From Solimonas_A sp052035235 (GTDB lineage: Bacteria; Pseudomonadota; Gammaproteobacteria; Nevskiales; Nevskiaceae): a stretch of 64,000 bases of DNA. Position numbers and translations under genes: made by a program. Where the stretch lies: the NCBI GenBank assembly GCA_052035235.1, contig JBPOHT010000030.1, forward strand, positions 62,001-126,000. Reading direction: 5' to 3'. This document shows, piece after piece, positions 41,208-49,965 of this stretch (positions are counted from its first letter, which is position 1; each line of letters starts with the position of its first letter). The notes below the pieces were generated by a model, which was not told where the DNA came from, searched no databases, and worked only from the letters and a program-made list of their open reading frames with translations.

Positions 41208-42536
41208 TCAGGGCAGCGGCTGCGCGCTGCGCCGGAACTCCACCGACGGCAGCTTCAGCATCTGCCGATACTTGGTCACCGTGCGGCGGGCGATCGGCAC
41301 GCCCAGGTCCTGCAGTCTTGCGGCAAGGTCCACATCGGACAGGGGTGCATCCGCCGCCTCATCCTGGATGAGCTCGCGGATCATCTCGCGCACCGAAGCT
41401 GCACTGCGGCTGGCGTTGGGGCTCGACAGTTCGCGCGTGAAGAAATGACGGAATTCGAAACAGCCCTGCGGCGTCGCCATGTACTTGTGGCTGCAGGCCC
41501 GTGACACGGTGGACTCGTGGCAGTCCAGCTCGCGCGCCACCTCGCGGGCCAGCAAGGGCTGCAGGCCGATCTCGCCCGCCGAGAAGAACGCCTGCTGGCG
41601 TGCGACGATGCAGCGCGCCACGCGCAGGATCGTATCCTGCCGCTGCTGCAGGTTGCGCATGAGCCAGCGCGCCTCCCGCAACTGGCCGGCCATGCCGGGG
41701 TACTCGCCGCGCCGGCGGCCCTGACGAAACATCTGCACGTATCCCTGGTTGAGGCAGGCCGCTGAACGCAGGGCCGGATTGGGTATCGCCTCGAAGCGAC
41801 CGTCCTGCTCCTGCACCAGGATATCCGGCGCCACGTAATCGCCCGCCGAGGGCAGGCCGCTGCGGGCAGGGCTGGGGTCCAGGTGGCGGATCAGGCGCAG
41901 CGCCGCGCGCAGCGCAGGCTCGCTGCAATCCAGGCGCTGCTGCAGCGCCCGGAAATCACGTCGAGAGAGCAGCTCGACCTGCTGCTGCAGGATGCGACGC
42001 GCCAGCGCGTGCGCCGCCGTGGGGTTCGGATCGGCCTCCAGCTGCAGCATCAGGCAATCCACCAACGATCCGGCTGCAACCCCGGCAGGCTCGAAGCTGC
42101 GGACCAGCTCGATCGCCTGCCCGATGTCCTCCTGCGTCAGCCAGGGCTGCACCGCGGCCACCGGCACCTCCTCACGCAGGTATCCATCGTCGTCCAGCGT
42201 ATCGATCACCAGTTCCGCTGCCAGGTGCTCCCGCTCCGAGCAGCGGCTACCGCAAAGCTGGCTGCGCAACTGCTCGCGCAGATCCGGCTCCTCCGGCATG
42301 TGCTCCAGTGCATCCTGTGCACCAGCCGCAGACGGCGATCGCTCGAAGGCATAGCCCTGCGTCACCGGCACCGGCGTCTCACGCTCCGCCTCCTCGAGAA
42401 AGGGGTTGCTGGCGGCCGCCTCGCGCAAGGCCTGCTCGAATTCCAGTGACGACAACTGCAGCAGGCCCATGGCCTGCTGCAGCCGCGGCGACAGCGTCAG
42501 GTTCTGGCGCGCCGCCAGGGTCATGCTTGCGCTCAT
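41208..42536 (-). CDS. rpoN: RNA polymerase sigma-54 factor
   Basis: 442 residues from the ATG at 42536. Region I is present (LTLSPRLQQAMGLLQLSSLE, residues 10-50). A short acidic linker is followed by the core-binding domain (DDDGYLREEVPV, LDPSPARSGLP). The C-terminal region has a helix-turn-helix and the RpoN box ARRTVTKYRQML (consensus ARRTVAKYREML-like, two changes). It directs polymerase to -24/-12 promoters and needs an AAA activator. The usual rpoN neighbours (lptB, hpf, ptsN) are absent, so this is probably a second, accessory copy. Confidence 0.88.
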   Translation of the reverse strand: MSASMTLAARQNLTLSPRLQQAMGLLQLSSLEFEQALREAAASNPFLEEAERETPVPVTQGYAFERSPSAAGAQDALEHMPEEPDLREQLRSQLCGSRCSEREHLAAELVIDTLDDDGYLREEVPVAAVQPWLTQEDIGQAIELVRSFEPAGVAAGSLVDCLMLQLEADPNPTAAHALARRILQQQVELLSRRDFRALQQRLDCSEPALRAALRLIRHLDPSPARSGLPSAGDYVAPDILVQEQDGRFEAIPNPALRSAACLNQGYVQMFRQGRRRGEYPGMAGQLREARWLMRNLQQRQDTILRVARCIVARQQAFFSAGEIGLQPLLAREVARELDCHESTVSRACSHKYMATPQGCFEFRHFFTRELSSPNASRSAASVREMIRELIQDEAADAPLSDVDLAARLQDLGVPIARRTVTKYRQMLKLPSVEFRRSAQPLP

Positions 42537-42894
42537 CACGCACATCCTTGTGCATTCCAGGATCACCCTTCACGCAATGCATGTGCCACCGGCCTGCGCC
42601 CTCTCCGTACCCCGGGCACGCGCGATGCAGGCCTGATCCTGCAAGCAGGCTGCAAGGGCTTCTCCCTGGGGCCCATCGCTTTGCACGCCCGCAGCCGTCA
42701 TGGAACAGATCGTTCCCAGGCGGGCACTCCGCTTGCTCCCCTTTTCCGGACGGCGGCCCATGCTCACCGTGGTCCCTGGGCCGTCCATCACTCCCGCGGC
42801 GCTGTTGAGCCCGGCGAGAACGACAGCAACACCCGCAAGGGCCTCAGAACCCGCCACTAGCCCTCAGGGCATCATCACCACAGGAGATATTCCA
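42537..42894. other. Gap with no gene recognised
   Basis: This 358-base stretch between rpoN and the PRC-barrel gene holds no convincing coding frame, repeat or hairpin. It should contain the divergent promoters; an AGGAG site (about 42882) belongs to the PRC-barrel gene. Confidence 0.5.
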
Positions 42895-43299
42895 ATGGCA
42901 AACCTCAACACCACTACCCCGGTCGTCGGCGGACGACCCGGCAAGGGCCCCGGCCCGGAAGTGATGGCCGCCGACACGCTGGAAGGTGATCGCGTGGTCA
43001 ACGCCGCCGGCGAAACCCTGGGCAAGATCCGCGACATCATGATCGACGTGCCCAGCGGACGCGTGGCCTACGCCGTGCTGTCCGTGGGCGGCCTGGCCGG
43101 TATCGGCGACAAGCTCTTCGCGATCCCCTGGGCCGCGCTGATCCTGGACGCGGACAACCATTGCTTCGTCCTCAACGTCGACAAGGAGAAGCTGAAGAAC
43201 GCGCCGGGCTTCGACAAGGACCACTGGCCGTCGATGGCCGACCCGCGTTGGGCCAGCACCATCTACGAGTACTACGACACCCCGCCGTACTGGCACTAA
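42895..43299 (+). CDS. PRC-barrel domain protein
   Basis: 134 residues from the ATG at 42895. The PRC-barrel core reads DTLEGDRVVNAAGETLGKIR, DIMIDVPSGRVAYAVLSVGG and KLFAIPWAALILD, and the end is rich in aromatic residues (YEYYDTPPYWH). Stand-alone PRC-barrel proteins of this sort are common in stress-induced gene groups of proteobacteria; their ligand is not known. A strong bidirectional terminator follows five bases after the stop. Confidence 0.88.
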   Translation: MANLNTTTPVVGGRPGKGPGPEVMAADTLEGDRVVNAAGETLGKIRDIMIDVPSGRVAYAVLSVGGLAGIGDKLFAIPWAALILDADNHCFVLNVDKEKLKNAPGFDKDHWPSMADPRWASTIYEYYDTPPYWH

Positions 43300-43304
43300 G
43301 CCAA

Positions 43305-43336
43305 AAAAGAGGGTGCCCGATGGCACCCTCTTTTTT
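43305..43336. terminator. Bidirectional terminator
   Basis: Arms AAGAGGGTGCC and GGCACCCTCTT with a CGAT loop are flanked by a run of A on the left and a run of T on the right. It can stop the PRC-barrel transcript and the convergent DUF4142 transcript. Confidence 0.9.
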
Positions 43337-43358
43337 TACTGCCAGGTCCGGTGCCGGA

Positions 43359-43880
43359 TTAGGGCGCCTTGTCCTTGGCGTCCAGCTTCTCGGCATGCTC
43401 GCTGTGCGCACGCAGCGTCGGAAGCGTCTCCGCGGCAAACTTGCGAACGTCCGGATCCTTGGCGTCGTCGGCCGCCTTGGCGAACAGCTTCACCGCATCA
43501 TCGTGGCCATCTTCCATCGCGTCGGCATAGGCCTCGTCGAAGTCCTTGCCGGACTTGGCGGCCTTGAGCTTCTCCAGCTCCTTGCGATGATCCTTGTCCA
43601 GTTGCGCCGGCAGCATCACGCCCTTGGCCAGGGCCAGGGCCTTGAGCTTGGCGTTGGCGACACTGTGGTCGGTCACCATGGTCTGGGCAAACTTCTTGAT
43701 CTCCGGATCCGTCGCGCGCTTGACCGCGATTTCACTGGACTGCACATCGAACAGGCCCGCCACCGCGGCCTTGTCGAAGAATTCCTGGTCCGGGGCCTTG
43801 GTCAGCTTTTGTTCCGCCACGGCGGCAAAGGGGAGCAGCAGGGCTGCGGCGAGCATCGCGTAACGTGAAGTCCTTTTCAT
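43359..43880 (-). CDS. DUF4142 periplasmic protein
   Basis: 173 residues with a signal peptide (MLAAALLLPFAAVAEQ). The DUF4142 helical bundle shows DQEFFDKAAVAGLFDVQSSE, IKKFAQTMVTDHSVANAKLK and DAMEDGHDDAVKLFAKAAD. Members are ferritin-like periplasmic proteins found in stress gene groups; the metal-binding role is unproven. It is highly lysine-rich and ends convergently at the terminator shared with the PRC-barrel gene. Confidence 0.9.
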   Translation of the reverse strand: MKRTSRYAMLAAALLLPFAAVAEQKLTKAPDQEFFDKAAVAGLFDVQSSEIAVKRATDPEIKKFAQTMVTDHSVANAKLKALALAKGVMLPAQLDKDHRKELEKLKAAKSGKDFDEAYADAMEDGHDDAVKLFAKAADDAKDPDVRKFAAETLPTLRAHSEHAEKLDAKDKAP

Positions 43881-43944
43881 GGTTTCTCCTGGGTTTGAAA
43901 CACGGACGGATGTCCGTTTCGGGGTGCGGGGATACCGCGCCGCG

Positions 43945-44445
43945 TCAGCGGCGGGCTCCCTGGTGCTTCTTCTGCCCTGCGGGCGGGCGGCGGGACGGCC
44001 TATCAGCCTTCTCGTCGGCCTTCTCGCCAGCCTCGTCCAGGGAATGGGTCTGCTTGAGGGGGCCGCTCTTGTCGGCCAGCTTCCCCAGTCGCTGGTAGAA
44101 GCGGTTCAGCGTCTGCAGCTCTTCCTCGCTCAGGTCCTCGACACTGATCAGGTGATTGCTGGCCTCATGATGCGACGCCAGCAGCTCGTTGAGCTTCAGG
44201 TGCATGGCTTCGGTCTGCTTGTTCTGGGAGTGCTGGATCAGGAACACCATCAGGAAGGTCACGATGGTGGTGCCGGTGTTGATGGTGAGCTGCCACTTCT
44301 CGCCGAAGCCGAAGACCGGCCCCATCGCCGCCCACAGCAGCACCGCGCCTGCCGCCGCGACGAACGCAACCGACCCGCCGAAGATGCGGTTGGCGCCGTC
44401 GGCGAAGCGGTCAAAGAAATCAATGCGCTTCAGCTGCCGCGCCAT
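43945..44445 (-). CDS. Low-affinity iron permease family protein
   Basis: 166 residues from the ATG at 44445. Two membrane segments (about 22-42 and 55-75) with WQLTINTGTTIVTFLMVFLI, and the motif QHSQNKQTEAMHLKLNELL just after, match the low-affinity iron permease family (PF04120). Despite the name, the bacterial proteins have no proven transport role. The C-terminal 45 residues are a charged, lysine- and arginine-rich tail. It overlaps the end of the small gene before it. Confidence 0.88.
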   Translation of the reverse strand: MARQLKRIDFFDRFADGANRIFGGSVAFVAAAGAVLLWAAMGPVFGFGEKWQLTINTGTTIVTFLMVFLIQHSQNKQTEAMHLKLNELLASHHEASNHLISVEDLSEEELQTLNRFYQRLGKLADKSGPLKQTHSLDEAGEKADEKADRPSRRPPAGQKKHQGARR

Positions 44446-44584
44446 CAACGCTCTCCATGGACATGCTGCTTCCATCGGCCGGGTGGGTGTCCGTGTCCGC
44501 CGCATGGACACGGCCGCAGCTGGAAAACAGCGCCGGCAGCACGGCCAACGTCAGTGTCATCACGCCGCGAATCATCGACTCCAT
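44420..44584 (-). CDS. Small exported protein
   Basis: 54 residues from the ATG at 44584. A hydrophobic N-terminus (VMTLTLAVLPALFSSCGRVHA) looks like a signal peptide, followed by a short acidic tail rich in Asp, Ser and Met. No family is recognised. It overlaps the iron permease family gene by 26 bases in the same direction. The 297 bases between it and the next plus-strand gene hold no other frame of note. Confidence 0.4.
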   Translation of the reverse strand: MESMIRGVMTLTLAVLPALFSSCGRVHAADTDTHPADGSSMSMESVDGAAAEAH

Positions 44585-44881
44585 GGAAAGCTCCCGGACC
44601 GGTCTGGCCTGGGCTGCACATCGCCAGACCCGTGCCAGCCGCCGCTGCGACCGCACGCAGCTTTCATTTCAGCGCGCAGGTGGCCGATTTTGTTGGGAGT
44701 AATGCAGATGATTGCTGGAGAAAGGTCGCTGTCAGCGCTTGACGCCGCCATGCGTTACGCATGCCTGGGGACGGCTGGCATTGCGCATTCCCGCTCGAAA
44801 TTCCTCTCGCTCCCACTTACCCGGTGGCGGGCACGAGGCTTGCCGAACCGCTCAGGCAACTCCTCAGACAAGGACCTGAAC

Positions 44882-45967
44882 ATGACCGGCAAGACCCCCT
44901 CCTCGCACTCCCCGACGTCCTCCACCGGCAAGAAGGCATCCAGGCAGCGTTCACCGGTGGCCGAGGTCGTCAGCCTGACCAAGATGGTCGTACGCGCCGA
45001 CAGCGACATGCGCCATGTGCTGAACACGCTGTTGACGCTGAAGCCGCAGGCCATCGAGAAACTCACTCCGGCGGAAGCCCGCCAGGAACCCACCGTCACC
45101 GACGCCGTGATCAAGTACCTCGAAGGCAAGGACCGCGAGACCTCGCCGGAGAAACTGGTACCCGGCGTCAGCGCGCGCGACATCGTGATCGACTGCGCCA
45201 CGGGCCGCCTGCCGGCCACGGTCTACACGCCGGAAGGCCCGGGGCCGTTTCCGCTGATCGTCTACTACCACGGCGGCGGCTTCGTGATTGCCGACCGCAA
45301 GGTCTATGACGGCGGCGCCCGCGGCCTGGCCAAGCAGGCCCGCGCGGTGGTGGTCTCGGCCGACTACCGCCAGGCGCCGGAGCACAAGTTCCCGGCCGCA
45401 CACGATGACGCCTGGGCGGTCTACGAGTGGGCCACCCACCACGCCGCCTCGCTCGGTGCCGATGCCCATCGCATCGCACTGGCCGGCGAAAGCGCCGGCG
45501 GCAACCTGGCGCTGGCCACGGCCCTGGCCGCCGCCAAGGCCGGCCTGCCGATACCGCGGCACGTGCTGGCGGTGTATCCGGTCACGCAGCCGGACATCCA
45601 CACGCATTCCTACGAGAAATACGCCGACGCCAAGCCGCTGAACCGCCCGATGATGGAATGGTTCGTCGGTCACTACACACACTCGCCCGCCGATACCCGC
45701 GACTGGCGGCTGGACCTGGTGCACGCCGGACTGCAAGGCCTGCCGCCGGTCACGATCGTCAATGCCGAGATCGATCCCCTGCTGGACGACGGCGCCCTGC
45801 TGGAACACGCACTGAGAGAAGCCGGCGTACCGGTGGAGCGGCGCGTCTACGAGGGCATGGCCCATGAGTTCTTCGGGGCCGCCGCGGTGATCGAGAAGGC
45901 CGAGGAGGCGCAGGCCTATGCGGCGCAGCGTCTCACCGCGGACCTGCGCGAGTCGCGCTTCCATTGA
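44882..45967 (+). CDS. Alpha/beta hydrolase of the HSL/esterase type
   Basis: 361 residues from the ATG at 44882. An N-terminal polar stretch (1-60) is followed by the catalytic domain with oxyanion motif YYHGGGFVIAD (about 138), nucleophile GESAGGN (about 205), Asp in NAEIDPLLDDG (about 295) and His in GMAHEFFG (about 325). This is the set of the hormone-sensitive-lipase family of carboxylesterases. There is no signal peptide. The next gene starts 23 bases on, in the same direction. Confidence 0.9.
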   Translation: MTGKTPSSHSPTSSTGKKASRQRSPVAEVVSLTKMVVRADSDMRHVLNTLLTLKPQAIEKLTPAEARQEPTVTDAVIKYLEGKDRETSPEKLVPGVSARDIVIDCATGRLPATVYTPEGPGPFPLIVYYHGGGFVIADRKVYDGGARGLAKQARAVVVSADYRQAPEHKFPAAHDDAWAVYEWATHHAASLGADAHRIALAGESAGGNLALATALAAAKAGLPIPRHVLAVYPVTQPDIHTHSYEKYADAKPLNRPMMEWFVGHYTHSPADTRDWRLDLVHAGLQGLPPVTIVNAEIDPLLDDGALLEHALREAGVPVERRVYEGMAHEFFGAAAVIEKAEEAQAYAAQRLTADLRESRFH

Positions 45968-45990
45968 GGCTCTGGCCCCGGAGGCACACC

Positions 45991-47583
45991 ATGAAGACCG
46001 ATTCCGGCTCGACCGAATCCCTGTGGATGCTCAACTCACGGACACCCAAGGCACAACCCCTGCAGGAAGACCTGCATGCCGATGTCTGCATCGTCGGTGC
46101 CGGCATCACCGGCCTGACCACCGCCTACCTGCTGGCCTGCGAGGGCAAGTCCGTGGTGGTGCTGGATGACGGCAACATCGGCGGCGGGGAGACCTCGCGC
46201 ACCACCGGCCATCTCGCCACCGGCCTGGACGACCGCTACCACCGCCTGGAGAAATACCACGGTGAGGGCGGTGCGCGGCTGGCGGCGGAAAGCCACGCAC
46301 ATGCCATTGATCGTGTCGAGCAGATTTGCCGCAGCGAGAATATCGACTGCGACTTCCACCGCGTCGACGGTTACCTGTTCGTGCCTCCGGGAGCGCCCGA
46401 CCGTGAACTGTTCCGCGAGATGGAAGCGGCGCAGCGGGCCGGCCTCCACGACGTGGAGCTGGTGGCTCGCCTGCCGGTGGACGCCTACGACTTCGGCCCG
46501 GCGCTGCGCTTCCCGCGGCAGGCCCGCTTCCATGCACTGCGCTACCTCAACGGCTTGGCGGCCTGCGTGATCGAGCGCGGCGGGCGCATCCATACCCGGA
46601 GCTTCGTCGAGCGCATCGAAGACGGCGAACCGGTTCGGATCAGCGTTGCGGGCGGCTATACCGTGACCGCGGCCGACGTGGTGGTGGCCACCAACAGCCC
46701 GGTCAACAACCTGTTCACGCCGCACACCAAGCAGGCGGCCTATCGCAGCTACGTGATCGTGCTGCGCATCCCCGCCGGCTGGCTGCCGGACCTGCTGGCC
46801 TGGGATACGCTCGATCCCTATCACTATTTGCGCAAGGCGCGCAGCGAAGATCCCGAATGGGACCTGCTGATCGTCGGCGGCGAGGACCACAAGACCGGCC
46901 AATCCGGTGGACAGGGCGACGCGCCATTCCAGCGCCTGGAGCACTGGGCCCGCGAGCGCTTCCCCATGGCCGCACAGCTGGTGGCCGCCTGGTCCGGCCA
47001 GGTGATGGAGCCGGTGGACGGCCTGGCCTACATCGGCCGCAACCCGCACGACGAGCACGTCTACGTGGCGACGGGCGATTCCGGCAACGGCCTGACCCAC
47101 GGCACCATCGCCGGCCTGCTGATCACCGACCTGATCCAAGGCCGTGAGAATCCCTGGGCGCATCTCTACGACCCCGGACGCGTTCCCCTACGCGCCGCTG
47201 CGAAGTTCGCACGGGAGAACCTCAATGTGGCGGCGCAGTACGCCGATCTCTTCGCCAGCGGCGAACTGAGCGGATCCGAGGAACTGCGTCCGGGCCAGGG
47301 GGCGATCCTGCGGCGCGGCCTGCACCAGATCGCCGCCTATCGCGACGACGAGGGCCTGCTGCACGAACACTCCGCCCTGTGCACCCACCTGGGCTGCGTG
47401 GTGGAGTGGAACGGCACGGAGAAGACCTGGGACTGCCCCTGCCATGGCTCGCGCTTCGACAAGTGCGACGGCCATGTCATCAACGGACCCGCCGCAACTG
47501 CCCTGGCCAACGTGCTGGAGGGGCCACGCTGTGATCGTCCACCGCTGGAAGAGCGCGGCGACGCCCGACCGCACCGGCACTGA
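45991..47583 (+). CDS. FAD-dependent oxidoreductase with C-terminal Rieske domain
   Basis: 530 residues from the ATG at 45991 (GGAGG six bases upstream). A DAO-type FAD domain starts with VCIVGAGITGLTTAYLLACE (about 32) and ends with GYSGNG-like GDSGNGLTHG (about 370). A Rieske [2Fe-2S] domain follows (about 430-515) with ligands in CTHLGCVV and CPCHGSRFD. The fusion is known in glycine/D-amino-acid oxidase-like proteins of stress operons; the substrate is unknown. It is probably co-transcribed with the hydrolase before it. Confidence 0.92.
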   Translation: MKTDSGSTESLWMLNSRTPKAQPLQEDLHADVCIVGAGITGLTTAYLLACEGKSVVVLDDGNIGGGETSRTTGHLATGLDDRYHRLEKYHGEGGARLAAESHAHAIDRVEQICRSENIDCDFHRVDGYLFVPPGAPDRELFREMEAAQRAGLHDVELVARLPVDAYDFGPALRFPRQARFHALRYLNGLAACVIERGGRIHTRSFVERIEDGEPVRISVAGGYTVTAADVVVATNSPVNNLFTPHTKQAAYRSYVIVLRIPAGWLPDLLAWDTLDPYHYLRKARSEDPEWDLLIVGGEDHKTGQSGGQGDAPFQRLEHWARERFPMAAQLVAAWSGQVMEPVDGLAYIGRNPHDEHVYVATGDSGNGLTHGTIAGLLITDLIQGRENPWAHLYDPGRVPLRAAAKFARENLNVAAQYADLFASGELSGSEELRPGQGAILRRGLHQIAAYRDDEGLLHEHSALCTHLGCVVEWNGTEKTWDCPCHGSRFDKCDGHVINGPAATALANVLEGPRCDRPPLEERGDARPHRH

Positions 47584-47608
47584 GCCTGTAACGCCCGGCG
47601 CTGGCCCC

Positions 47609-47911
47609 TCAGGCCAGCGCCGGGCGGGCGCAGACCTCGTCGGTGATGGCGAGGATGTGCTCGATCAATTCCCCGCGTAACACGGCCGGGCCGTGGCCAT
47701 GTGACCTCCATCCATCCGGCGTGACCCAGTCCTGCATCAGCGACTGCATGCGACGCAGCCGCTCGGACAGTTGGCGGTGATCGGGATAGGCTTCGTCGAA
47801 GCGGTGGGCTATAGCCACCGCCCGCTCCATGGCGGCATCGCCCGCTCCGGGCTCGGCCTTGGCCATGCGATACAGCCGGTCGCACAAGGATGCAGCTTCC
47901 TGCTCGTCCAT
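47609..47911 (-). CDS. Small helical protein, paralogue of the 49573-49941 product
   Basis: 100 residues. Shared features with the product of 49573-49941 are an acidic helix with L-C-x-x-L-x-R-M, PGAGDAAMERAVAIAHRFDE against PGSGDAALERIREITHRFES, and WVTPDGWRSHGHGPAVLR against WTIPDGWRLYGPTPELLR. I recognise no named family. It has no signal peptide. It converges with the oxidoreductase gene. The next 284 bases to the left of the hydrolase gene are AT-rich and contain no further gene. Confidence 0.7.
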   Translation of the reverse strand: MDEQEAASLCDRLYRMAKAEPGAGDAAMERAVAIAHRFDEAYPDHRQLSERLRRMQSLMQDWVTPDGWRSHGHGPAVLRGELIEHILAITDEVCARPALA

Positions 47912-48195
47912 GGAGAGGCTCCCCTGTTGGTGCTGGCCAAAATATGCTCCCGGCCGGCAGGGCTGACAAGGGGCGATTTCCTACAAGCATCCTCCGCCAA
48001 GCCAGCTGGTTTCCACTCAGAAATCATTCTCTTCCGGTTCCATAAAGCTCATTTATTCAATGCTTTTTGCATTGAATCGATCAGTATGCAGGGCGAAATC
48101 CGGTTCATTTGGAATTCACTGCATTTCGCCTACGCTGATTCCAGCCCGATCCGTCATCGCGCCTCATCCGGCGCCCAGGAAAGGAGGTTGGGAAC

Positions 48196-48978
48196 ATGAA
48201 GAAGGCACTGGCGGCTGCCATCGCGCGCCCCACCCTGCTGGCCACGCTCGGCGAAGCCCGCTGCGTCGCCGAGTTGAGCCGCTATCTCGCGCTATCCGAG
48301 CGCCGGCTGGTGGCCAACGCCCCGCATGGCGATGGCCGCCCCATCCTCGTCATTCCCGGCTTCCTGTGCAGCGACCTTTCCACCTGGGCCTTGCGCCGCT
48401 TCCTGCGCAAGGTGGGCTACCGCAGCTTCGCCTGGAAGCAGGGCGTCAACTGGGGACCCAAGCCCGGCGTCCGCACGCGCCTGCTGCATCGCGTGCATGA
48501 GCTGAGCGAGCGCTGCGGCCAGCCGGTGACGATCATCGGCTGGAGTCTTGGCGGCTTCTACGCCCGTGAGCTGGCTTGCATCCGCCCGGACCTGATCCGC
48601 GAGATCATCACCCTGGGCTCGCCGCTGCACGGCACCCCGCAGTCCACCGCGGTGTGGAACGCCTTCCTCTGGCTCAACCGCAAGCATATGCCCCAACTGT
48701 CCTGGGGCGAACTGCAGTTCCCGGTGCCCTACGAGGTGCCCTGCCTGTCGATCTTCAGCAAGGGTGACGGCATCGTGCCTTGGGAGTACTGCGTGCCGCG
48801 CCGCGGGCATTGCGGCGCACGCATCGAGGTGCGGGGCAGCCATATCGGCCTGGTGGCCAACGGCGAGGTCATGCGCATCCTCGGCCAGCATCTGGGCCAG
48901 CCCGCTCCGAGCCGGCCGCTGCGGCTGGCTGCGCGACGGCGGCCACGCCGCTCAAAGGCCGAAGCGGCCCGACGCTGA
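48196..48978 (+). CDS. Alpha/beta hydrolase, triacylglycerol lipase-like
   Basis: 260 residues. The oxyanion strand reads PILVIPGFLCSD (about 52), the nucleophile elbow IIGWSLGGFYARE (about 118), with a candidate His near GSHIGLVANG (about 218) and Asp in FSKGDGIVP. The pattern fits lipases or esterases without a signal peptide. The last 25 residues are highly basic (RRRPRRSKAEAARR). An AAGGAGG site lies about nine bases before the ATG. The upstream region is AT-rich, consistent with a promoter. Confidence 0.85.
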   Translation: MKKALAAAIARPTLLATLGEARCVAELSRYLALSERRLVANAPHGDGRPILVIPGFLCSDLSTWALRRFLRKVGYRSFAWKQGVNWGPKPGVRTRLLHRVHELSERCGQPVTIIGWSLGGFYARELACIRPDLIREIITLGSPLHGTPQSTAVWNAFLWLNRKHMPQLSWGELQFPVPYEVPCLSIFSKGDGIVPWEYCVPRRGHCGARIEVRGSHIGLVANGEVMRILGQHLGQPAPSRPLRLAARRRPRRSKAEAARR

Positions 48979-49178
48979 AGAGCCGTACACATCGCCCAAA
49001 AAAACCGAACTCGCCTGCATCCGACCTCGGGGCCGTTGAGTAATCGGCGTGCATACGAATGCTGTTCGGGGGCATTGAAATTGGCGTTTCAACTCATAAA
49101 ATCCGTTTTGCCGATCCGAGAGCCCGGCGCCCTGGAACTCGACCCTCTGACCCTCCGCCGCTAGATAGGAGTAGCGAC

Positions 49179-49394
49179 ATGAGCCAGAAATCCGGATACA
49201 GCAGCGGCCTCGACGAGGCCGCGGTAGAAGCCACTGCGCAGCGGCTACAGGCCCAGGGCTATCGCGAAGTCCACAACGTGGACGATGTCTTACAATTGCA
49301 GCCCATGCAGTTCCTGCGCCGGCGCGAATACACCGCCGCCATGCAGGACCGCGATGCGCCCCGCTACTGGCAGGTGCTCTGGCGCGCTGAATAG
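49179..49394 (+). CDS. Small protein of unknown function
   Basis: 71 residues from the ATG at 49179 (AGGAG seven bases upstream). The sequence is polar (YSSGLDEAAVEATAQRLQAQ, then VDDVLQLQPMQFLRRREYTA) and ends DAPRYWQVLWRAE. No family or membrane segment is recognised. It stands alone on the plus strand between two short minus-strand genes; the 178 bases after it hold nothing clear. Confidence 0.6.
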   Translation: MSQKSGYSSGLDEAAVEATAQRLQAQGYREVHNVDDVLQLQPMQFLRRREYTAAMQDRDAPRYWQVLWRAE

Positions 49395-49572
49395 CGAGAC
49401 GCTTGGTCGTCCTCGGTCTCCGCCGCTTCGGCAGGATGCTCACAGATGGCGGGAGCACCTTCGCGACCGGGACGATCACGTCGGTAATAGGACTCGGAGC
49501 GGAATCCCGCTTCACGCCACTGGCGCTGTCCCCGTTCGCCACGGCCTTTCCTGGGCGACTTTTCGCAGTTCA

Positions 49573-49941
49573 TCATGCCAGGCTCCCGCATGAGCTCGCC
49601 TGACCCCGCAGCGTCCTGCGACGCGTCCGCGGTGCCGTGCGCGAAAACTGTCCGCAACTGATCTGCGCCGCCAGCCACAACTCGCGCACGTAGTGGCGCG
49701 CGAAGCGGCGTAGCAGCTCGGGCGTCGGGCCGTAGAGCCTCCAGCCATCCGGGATCGTCCAGGGCTCCATCACTGCCGCGGCCTTGCGCGCCTTCTCCAC
49801 CAGCAGCCAGATCGCCAAGGGGCTTTCGAAGCGGTGGGTGATCTCGCGGATACGTTCCAGCGCCGCATCGCCGCTACCAGGCGCATCGTCCAGCATGCGG
49901 TCCAGTTCTTCGCACAGCTGCGTCGCTTCATCGGCCAGCAT
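49573..49941 (-). CDS. Small helical protein, paralogue of the 47609-47911 product
   Basis: 122 residues. It shares the PGSGDAALERIREITHRFES and WTIPDGWRLYGPTPELLRR blocks with the product of 47609-47911 but has a longer, arginine-rich C-terminus (TAPRTRRRTLRG). No named family is recognised. It starts 25 bases downstream of the lipoprotein gene stop, in the same direction, and could be co-transcribed with it. Confidence 0.68.
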   Translation of the reverse strand: MLADEATQLCEELDRMLDDAPGSGDAALERIREITHRFESPLAIWLLVEKARKAAAVMEPWTIPDGWRLYGPTPELLRRFARHYVRELWLAAQISCGQFSRTAPRTRRRTLRGQASSCGSLA

Positions 49942-49965
49942 GGCAGTCTCCGCTTGAGTGAGGCT

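Noticed and set aside
49364..49678. Minus-strand frame of 104 codons between two small genes
   Set aside because: Arg/Ala-rich shadow overlapping better supported genes, without a ribosome site or motif.
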